DNA of 64,000 bases from Thraustochytrium sp. TN22 (Eukaryota > Sar > Bigyra > Thraustochytrida > Thraustochytriidae): NCBI GenBank assembly GCA_013306675.1, contig JABLUY010000024.1, positions 124,001 to 188,000 of the forward strand, read 5' to 3'. Every line of letters begins with the position of its first letter. Within the stretch, counting starts at the first letter, position 1. This document shows positions 59,287-64,000 of this stretch, piece by piece. Both the position numbers and the translations under genes were made by a program. Under the pieces are notes generated by a model. It was given only the letters and a program-made list of their open reading frames with translations. It did no database searches and was not told the origin of the DNA.

Positions 59287-61482
59287 TTAGGCCGCCTTGT
59301 TCTCAATGGTCTCCTTGAGGCGAGTCATGACGTCATCAAAGTCGGAGCGGGAGACATTTTGAGTGCCGTTTCCGAGGATACGGAGGATGTCGCGGTTGGA
59401 GAAGTTCATCTGCAGAAAGTCCTCGACGCCCTCCTTGAAGGTGGAGCGGGAAATGGTATCGTCGCCCTTGCTGATGGTCTCCCAAATATCGGCGTTGGAG
59501 CTGAGGTTCATGTCGCGGACGAGCTTCTGGCGGGAGAACGCCTTGCCGCCGAGGCGCCGGATGCTGAGTAGGTAGCGCTCGTCAATGTCCTCGAGCAGCC
59601 TGGTGAGCTCCTCGGCGTACTCGGGGAGGATGTCACTGCGCTCATAGGTGGCGATACAATGCACCTTGTTGAGGCCGTTGTCGGTGATGCGGTCGAGGTT
59701 CTCTCTGACCTCGTCGCAGAGCGCGTGCAGGGTCTTCTCGTTACGCACGCAAATGCCGCTGCAGTCCATGAAGAGCGTGTTGGTGTCCTCCTTGAAGTGT
59801 AGACGCTTGGAGAAGGCGCTCTGGTCGCGGAAGAAGTCGTCTTCCATGACCATCTGGTCGTCGCGGAAGATGCGCTCGTCCATGAGCTTGACGTTCTCCT
59901 TGTTGACGATGGGCTTGGGGTCCATGTACGGGAGGATCTGCGTGTCAATGTCGATGCCGGGAGCCACCTCGGTCAGCTCGAGGCCCTCAGGGGTCAGCTC
60001 GAAGACGGCGCGCTCCGTGATGTAGCGAACGTTCTGCGCCATGGCGAGCGCCTGGTCGCCGGAGAAGGTCACCTCGCGCACCGAGGTGAACATGGGGATC
60101 TCGCCCTCCTGGTCAATGACCAGCTTGCCATCCTTAGTGGACACCTTGAGGCCCTTCTTGGTGAAGGTGCCGAGGAAGTTGACGCGGTGCGTGGACTGGG
60201 TGATGTCAATGAAGCCGCCCGGGCCGATGTAGCGCTCGCCGAGCTTGGACACATTCACGTCGCCGTTGCCGGCGTCGATCTCCGCCGCGCCCAGGTAGCA
60301 GATGTTGAGGCCGCCGCCGTTGTAAATGTCAAACTGCTGCGAGGTGTCCACGCAAGCCTGCGGGTTGTAGGCCGGGCCAAAGTTGTGGCCGCTCAGACCG
60401 AGACCGCCAAAGAGGCCAGCCTCGGTCGTCAGCGTGACGTACTTGAGGATGGACTCCTCCGCCGCGACGTTGGCCACGAACTCGGGCGCGCCAATGCCAA
60501 GGTTGACCATGTCGTACGGGCGCAGCTCCATCGCGGCGCGGCGGCCCATGATCTTCTTGGGCGACATGGGCAGGCGCGGTAGGTCGTCGAGCGGGATGCG
60601 CACCTCGCCGGACTGCGCCGGGTCGTAGCCCTGGTAGTAGCCCATGCGACCCTTGTGTTCCGGGTCCGCCAGCACGATGGCGTCCACCAGCGGGCCGGGC
60701 ACCTTGACGTCGCGCATGCTGAGGGAGCCGGCCTGCGCGATGCGGTCCACCTGCGCGATCACGATGCCGCCGCTGGCGCGCGCCGCCGTGGCCAACAGCA
60801 GCGGGTCCGGCGACACGCTCTCGTTCTCCAGGGTCAGGTTGCCGTCCGTGTCGGCCGTGGTGGCCTTGATGATGCTGACCTCAATGTTGATGGGCTTATA
60901 GCGCAGGAACTCCTGGTCGTCGATCGTCACAACCTCGACCAGGTCAGTCTTGGTGAACTCGTTCAGCTTGCCACCGGCGTGCCGCGGGTCCACGAAGGTA
61001 CCGAGGCCCACCTTGGTGAAGTGCCCGGCCGTGTTGCTCGCGCGGCTGCGCACCATGCGGGCCACCGAGCCCATCGGCAGCGCGTACGCCTCGATCTCGT
61101 TCGCGCGAATGAGCGGATGCAGGTCTGGGCTCTGCCCAAAGTGGCTCGCCACCACGCGCTTCAGCATGCCCTTGTGCTTGAAGTGGTTCGTGCCGCGCTC
61201 GCCCTCCGGGTCGCCGCACCCAAAGAACATGAGCGTCAGGTCGCGCGGCGCCTGCGTCTCCTGAAAGTGCGCGCCCAGAGCGCGCAGCACCGTCTCCGGC
61301 AAGGCCTGAGTCACGAATCCGGAGATCAGCACCGTGTCGCCGCTACGCACCAGCGACGCCGCATCGCGCTTGTCCACCACCTTACTCTGCGACATGGTCG
61401 TGAACAGGCTGCGATACCGCCTGAACTCCTTCACCGGAGCCGCGCGCGCCCACGGGCGCGCCAGCTTCGACAGCCCCGCCAT
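59287..61482 (-). CDS. Propionate CoA-transferase (type I), mitochondrial, with C-terminal extension
   Basis: 731 residues. The N-terminus MAGLSKLARPWARAAPVKEF plus RRYRSLFTT is a typical mitochondrial presequence. Residues about 33-540 closely follow bacterial propionate CoA-transferase (Pct): ALVRSGDTVLISGFV-type start, GLGTFVDPRHAGGK, MGRRAAMELRPYDMVNLGIG, and the catalytic glutamate E354 in TLTTEAGLFGG. It exchanges CoA between acyl-CoA (propionyl-, acetyl- and possibly succinyl-CoA) and free acids. Residues about 560-660 form the extra domain also seen in many bacterial homologues (LFMDCSGICVRNEKTLHALC). The final 70 residues add EF-hand-like helices (ISRSTFKEGVEDFLQMNFSN). In eukaryotes such enzymes act in acetate or propionate formation coupled to succinyl-CoA. 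It may cooperate with PCC, whose beta subunit is encoded 2.5 kb away. Confidence 0.92.
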   Translation of the reverse strand: MAGLSKLARPWARAAPVKEFRRYRSLFTTMSQSKVVDKRDAASLVRSGDTVLISGFVTQALPETVLRALGAHFQETQAPRDLTLMFFGCGDPEGERGTNHFKHKGMLKRVVASHFGQSPDLHPLIRANEIEAYALPMGSVARMVRSRASNTAGHFTKVGLGTFVDPRHAGGKLNEFTKTDLVEVVTIDDQEFLRYKPINIEVSIIKATTADTDGNLTLENESVSPDPLLLATAARASGGIVIAQVDRIAQAGSLSMRDVKVPGPLVDAIVLADPEHKGRMGYYQGYDPAQSGEVRIPLDDLPRLPMSPKKIMGRRAAMELRPYDMVNLGIGAPEFVANVAAEESILKYVTLTTEAGLFGGLGLSGHNFGPAYNPQACVDTSQQFDIYNGGGLNICYLGAAEIDAGNGDVNVSKLGERYIGPGGFIDITQSTHRVNFLGTFTKKGLKVSTKDGKLVIDQEGEIPMFTSVREVTFSGDQALAMAQNVRYITERAVFELTPEGLELTEVAPGIDIDTQILPYMDPKPIVNKENVKLMDERIFRDDQMVMEDDFFRDQSAFSKRLHFKEDTNTLFMDCSGICVRNEKTLHALCDEVRENLDRITDNGLNKVHCIATYERSDILPEYAEELTRLLEDIDERYLLSIRRLGGKAFSRQKLVRDMNLSSNADIWETISKGDDTISRSTFKEGVEDFLQMNFSNRDILRILGNGTQNVSRSDFDDVMTRLKETIENKAA

Positions 61483-62831
61483 CTGGGCTGTCGGTTGTCT
61501 GCCGCCTCTACTGCCGCGCTGTCGCCGCCGCCGGCCGCAGCTGCCGCCGCCGCCGCCGCTGTTGCTGTCGCTGTCGCTGCCGCTGCCGCTGCCGCTGTAG
61601 CTCGACCTCTAGCTCTAGCTAGCTAGCTCAGCCGCCCGCGCGAGCCGAGCTTTCCAGTGAAGAAGGTCACCGAAATGGTTTTGCCAAGGATGCCGAGCGA
61701 GCGAGCGAGTCCCGCCAAGATCTTTCAGTCGCTCGCGCGCGAGCGAGCGCAGTCAGCGCAAACGCACACCGTGCTGACGCCTAGGCCCTAGCCGTCACCG
61801 CTCAGGCTGGCCTTCGCACTGCAGTCAGAGTCAGTGCCGAGTCGTGCTGACCACCACCCGGCCTTGAAGAAGGCTTGCCTGCCACTGCCAGGCCTGCACT
61901 GGAGCGCCTGCTTGCCTAGCTCCCCGACGGAGAGGCAGAATGGATGCCTGGTCAGCAGATGCCGCAGTGCAGCGCATCGTGCGAGCTCAGGTTGCAGGGG
62001 CTGGTGCCTTCAGTTGGAGCTGAAGGTGATGCGAACGCAGTAGCGCTGCGCCCGCCCTGGAAGCCCGAGCCCGACCGCCGGGGCCGGTTCGCGGGTCCAG
62101 TGCCTGTTTGTTAGACACTGAGAGACTCACATGTCAGCTCCTCGCCAGGTTGCTGGTACTGATCGGCCACTGACTACTGCTACGGCTACGGCCTGGCTGC
62201 TTCTCCCCGACAGTAGGCAGGTGCCTGCCAGTCTGTGCCAGACGGCACTCAATCCTTCACGATGCCACCTGGCATGGTCGGCCAGACTCGGCCTGGTTCG
62301 CACCATCTCGTTCGTTATGCAGCGAAGGTGACCAGCTCAGCTGCACATGCAAATCTCGGGTCTGAGTTCGGCTTCGCGCGCTGACCTTGGAAACCGGGTG
62401 GTACCAAACCAACCTCCGGACCGCAATTTCCACACTTCGATGGACCTGGCCACGGAGACCTGGGGCCCGTGAACCGGCCGGGCCCGGGCGACATGAGTCG
62501 GACGCCTAGGTGGCCGTGAGAGGTCTACAAGCCAGGACGCGTAGCTCTCTAGCTAGGCACCTGACTTGCAGCGCTGGCGCTGGGGCAGTGCTCGAGCCCC
62601 AGGATCGCTGGCTGAGCTGAGCCAACCCGGTCGCTCGCTCTATCCCCTCTCAGATCCCGCTCGGAGTCTTGGTCTCACTGCATCAGCCCTGTCAGTCTTG
62701 CTTGGTCTCATACCCGCGAAAAGCTAGAGCTGGGGAGTCTGTTTTGAGCGTCGCTGCGAATCTTAGCCAAGGCCTCCACGGCCTTGGCAACCGAAAATCC
62801 ATCTTCATCATGATCATTTTCATCGAAAGCT
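61483..62831. other. Intergenic region upstream of propionate CoA-transferase
   Basis: 1.35 kb. A GCTGTC/GCTGCC tract (61555-61598) forms the CoA-transferase leader. A CTAG tract (61609-61628) and GAGC repeats (about 61695-61752) follow. A coding-like stretch at about 62708-62850 (-) may be a frame-shifted C-terminus of the next gene (see findings). No separate gene. Confidence 0.55.
61609..61628. repeat. CTAG tetranucleotide tract upstream of propionate CoA-transferase
   Basis: CTAGCTCTAGCTAGCTAGCT, 127 bp upstream of the ATG of the minus-strand gene. Confidence 0.9.
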
Positions 62832-64000
62832 TCAAGCGACCGTAATAGAGTTGCTTGTGGGCCGGCCAGCGAACGCAGCCTCCGTGTCCTGCTCGGAGAT
62901 TCTCTCGCGCTGGGTGCTGCTCGCGTGCTTGGAGGAGCTTCCACGGCGCGCGAGCACCACCGCGAAGACGATACTGACTGCCTCAAGCGCAAAGACGATT
63001 GCAACGAGCGTGCTCGTGGCACCCTGGCCGAGAACGCCGAGTTCGGCGGCCACGCCGATGCAGCCCAGCGCTTGCAGCAGCGCGAGCGAGGCCTGCGCGA
63101 GAAAGAGGTTGCTGCGGTCGCAGTACGGGGCGAGGCGCTCCGAGAGCTTCAGAAAAATGCCGCTGGCCACGGCGAAGAAGAGCGCGCCGCCACCTGCTGA
63201 CGATTGTTGTGCGAGCAGAAAGACCGAGGAGAGCACGAAGCGCTGGCCCAGATCCACGCTCACGTACCACGAACAGCGGTCCGGGTACGGCCGTGTCAAG
63301 AACGCCACAGCTGTCAAGAGCGCCGTCCGGTACGTGGCCGGCCGCGGCTTGGCCGCCGTGGCCGCCTCCGCCGCCATAGTAATGCCTTGGCGCCGCGCGT
63401 AGGCCGCGCTCAGCGTGAAGAGTGCCGCCACGCCCAGCGGGTACACGCCCAGCATGGCGCCCGCGTACCCGCGCGCCAGCTCGCTGTCCAGCGAGTCGTA
63501 ATCCACCGAGTAGTCGGCACGAAGCGCCCTATACGGCGCCGGGTCCCCGGCGTAGCGCGGCATCTCCTGGTACAGGAAGCTCTCCGTCAGGGTGAGTGCA
63601 ACGCCCACGTACACAAAGAGCAAGATCTGGAAACTCGCCCAGATGGCACAGTTGGTGGCGCCCAGCGAGGCGCGTGACCGAGGTCTCCGCAAGGCCGTGA
63701 GTGCGACCACAGAGAGCACGAGCGCGATGCTCGCAAGGGGCAGGAGCGTCACAGCCAGGAGCGAGTCGTACTGCGTGGGCGATGCGAAACAGCCCACCTC
63801 TAGGAAGCGCAGCAACTTCACCACGTGCGCCTCCAGAATCGCGTGCACTGGAATCGAGGCCGACGTGGCCGGCAGCAGGGACGAGGTGCGCACAAAGAGC
63901 GACGAGAGCTGCGCGAAAGCGACCACCATGCGGACCTTGTCGCCAGCCGTGTGGCCGCCCCCGCCCTGCGCGCGCTGCTTCAGGTCCTCCTCAGGCGTCA
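62832..64000 (-). CDS. C-terminal polytopic region of a large membrane protein (5' partial)
   Basis: The frame is open to the right window edge (the reading before the Met at 63929 is TPEEDLKQRAQGGGGHTAGD then KVR), so the N-terminal part lies outside. About 390 residues are visible. A KVRMVVAFAQLSSLF segment leads into about six hydrophobic helices (LLAVTLLPLASIALVLSVVA; CAIWASFQILLFVYVGVALT; YAGAMLGVYPLGVAALFTLS; FVLSSVFLLAQQ...; FLAQASLALLQALGCIGVAA; TSTLVAIVFALEAVSIVFAV) and a Ser-rich tail. The K-x-(hydrophobic)-F-x-Q opening plus polytopic block resembles the TRP-like C-terminal region of large EGF/laminin-type surface proteins in oomycetes and other protists. This is a pattern-based guess. 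A coding-like EF-hand-like continuation lies just past the stop in another frame. Confidence 0.65.
   Translation of the reverse strand, partial: TPEEDLKQRAQGGGGHTAGDKVRMVVAFAQLSSLFVRTSSLLPATSASIPVHAILEAHVVKLLRFLEVGCFASPTQYDSLLAVTLLPLASIALVLSVVALTALRRPRSRASLGATNCAIWASFQILLFVYVGVALTLTESFLYQEMPRYAGDPAPYRALRADYSVDYDSLDSELARGYAGAMLGVYPLGVAALFTLSAAYARRQGITMAAEAATAAKPRPATYRTALLTAVAFLTRPYPDRCSWYVSVDLGQRFVLSSVFLLAQQSSAGGGALFFAVASGIFLKLSERLAPYCDRSNLFLAQASLALLQALGCIGVAAELGVLGQGATSTLVAIVFALEAVSIVFAVVLARRGSSSKHASSTQRERISEQDTEAAFAGRPTSNSITVA

Overview
The window looks like nuclear DNA of a GC-rich, intron-poor heterotrophic stramenopile, most likely a thraustochytrid (Labyrinthulomycetes: the Aurantiochytrium/Hondaea/Schizochytrium group). 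This is inference from gene content and style, not from a search. Long single-exon ORFs are separated by 0.2-2.4 kb of very GC-rich, microsatellite-laden DNA. Gene order shows no operon logic. Eukaryote-only families are present: TOM22, RTF2, SDS3, a TTLL12-like ligase, a Zn2Cys6 factor and TmcB-like receptors. Some genes suggest a flagellated stage (TSNAXIP1-like, TTLL12-like). I saw no tRNA, rRNA, CRISPR array or intact mobile element.

Layout. 1-4.5 kb: the 3' part of a POT peptide transporter (+), an acidic signal-anchor protein (+) and a TSNAXIP1-like coiled-coil protein (+). 4.6-9.7 kb: a giant LRR protein (-) and a 75-residue one-TM protein (-). 10.7-12.6 kb: a fumarate reductase-cytochrome b5 fusion ending in SKL (-). 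14.2-20 kb: RTF2 (+), a 2OG-Fe(II) oxygenase (-), a GtaA-like secreted or anchored glutaminase (+) and a polyQ protein (-). 21.3-29.3 kb: a TTLL12-like ligase with one frame break (+), an LRR-like protein (-), an ARM-like acidic protein (+) and a small protein (-) flanked by a decayed copy of its own 3' end. 30-36 kb: a large EF-hand protein with one frame break (+) and a Zn2Cys6 transcription factor (-). 38.3-50.5 kb: two divergent paralogous ~1,750-residue TmcB-like polytopic PAS receptors. 51.2-53.1 kb: a two-exon TOM22 gene (+) and SDS3 (-). 55.2-61.5 kb: propionyl-CoA carboxylase beta (+), a phosphoglycerate kinase with a C-terminal membrane tail (+) and a mitochondrial propionate CoA-transferase (-). 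62.8 kb to the end: the C-terminal membrane region of a polytopic protein (-) that runs off the window.

Metabolic theme. Fumarate reductase, PCC beta and propionate CoA-transferase are steps of succinate/propionate metabolism. They could serve odd-chain and branched-chain catabolism or fermentative succinate/propionate formation. The SKL end of the fumarate reductase and the hydrophobic tail of PGK recall glycosome-type targeting known in kinetoplastids. Notable non-coding signals are recurrent CTAG-rich tracts confined to intergenic DNA, a four-unit GACG(T) repeat in a divergent promoter, GA/CT tracts just past stop codons, and a sharp strand-skew switch ahead of PCC beta. Three candidate frame breaks, two of them at or near mononucleotide runs, hint at residual assembly indels.
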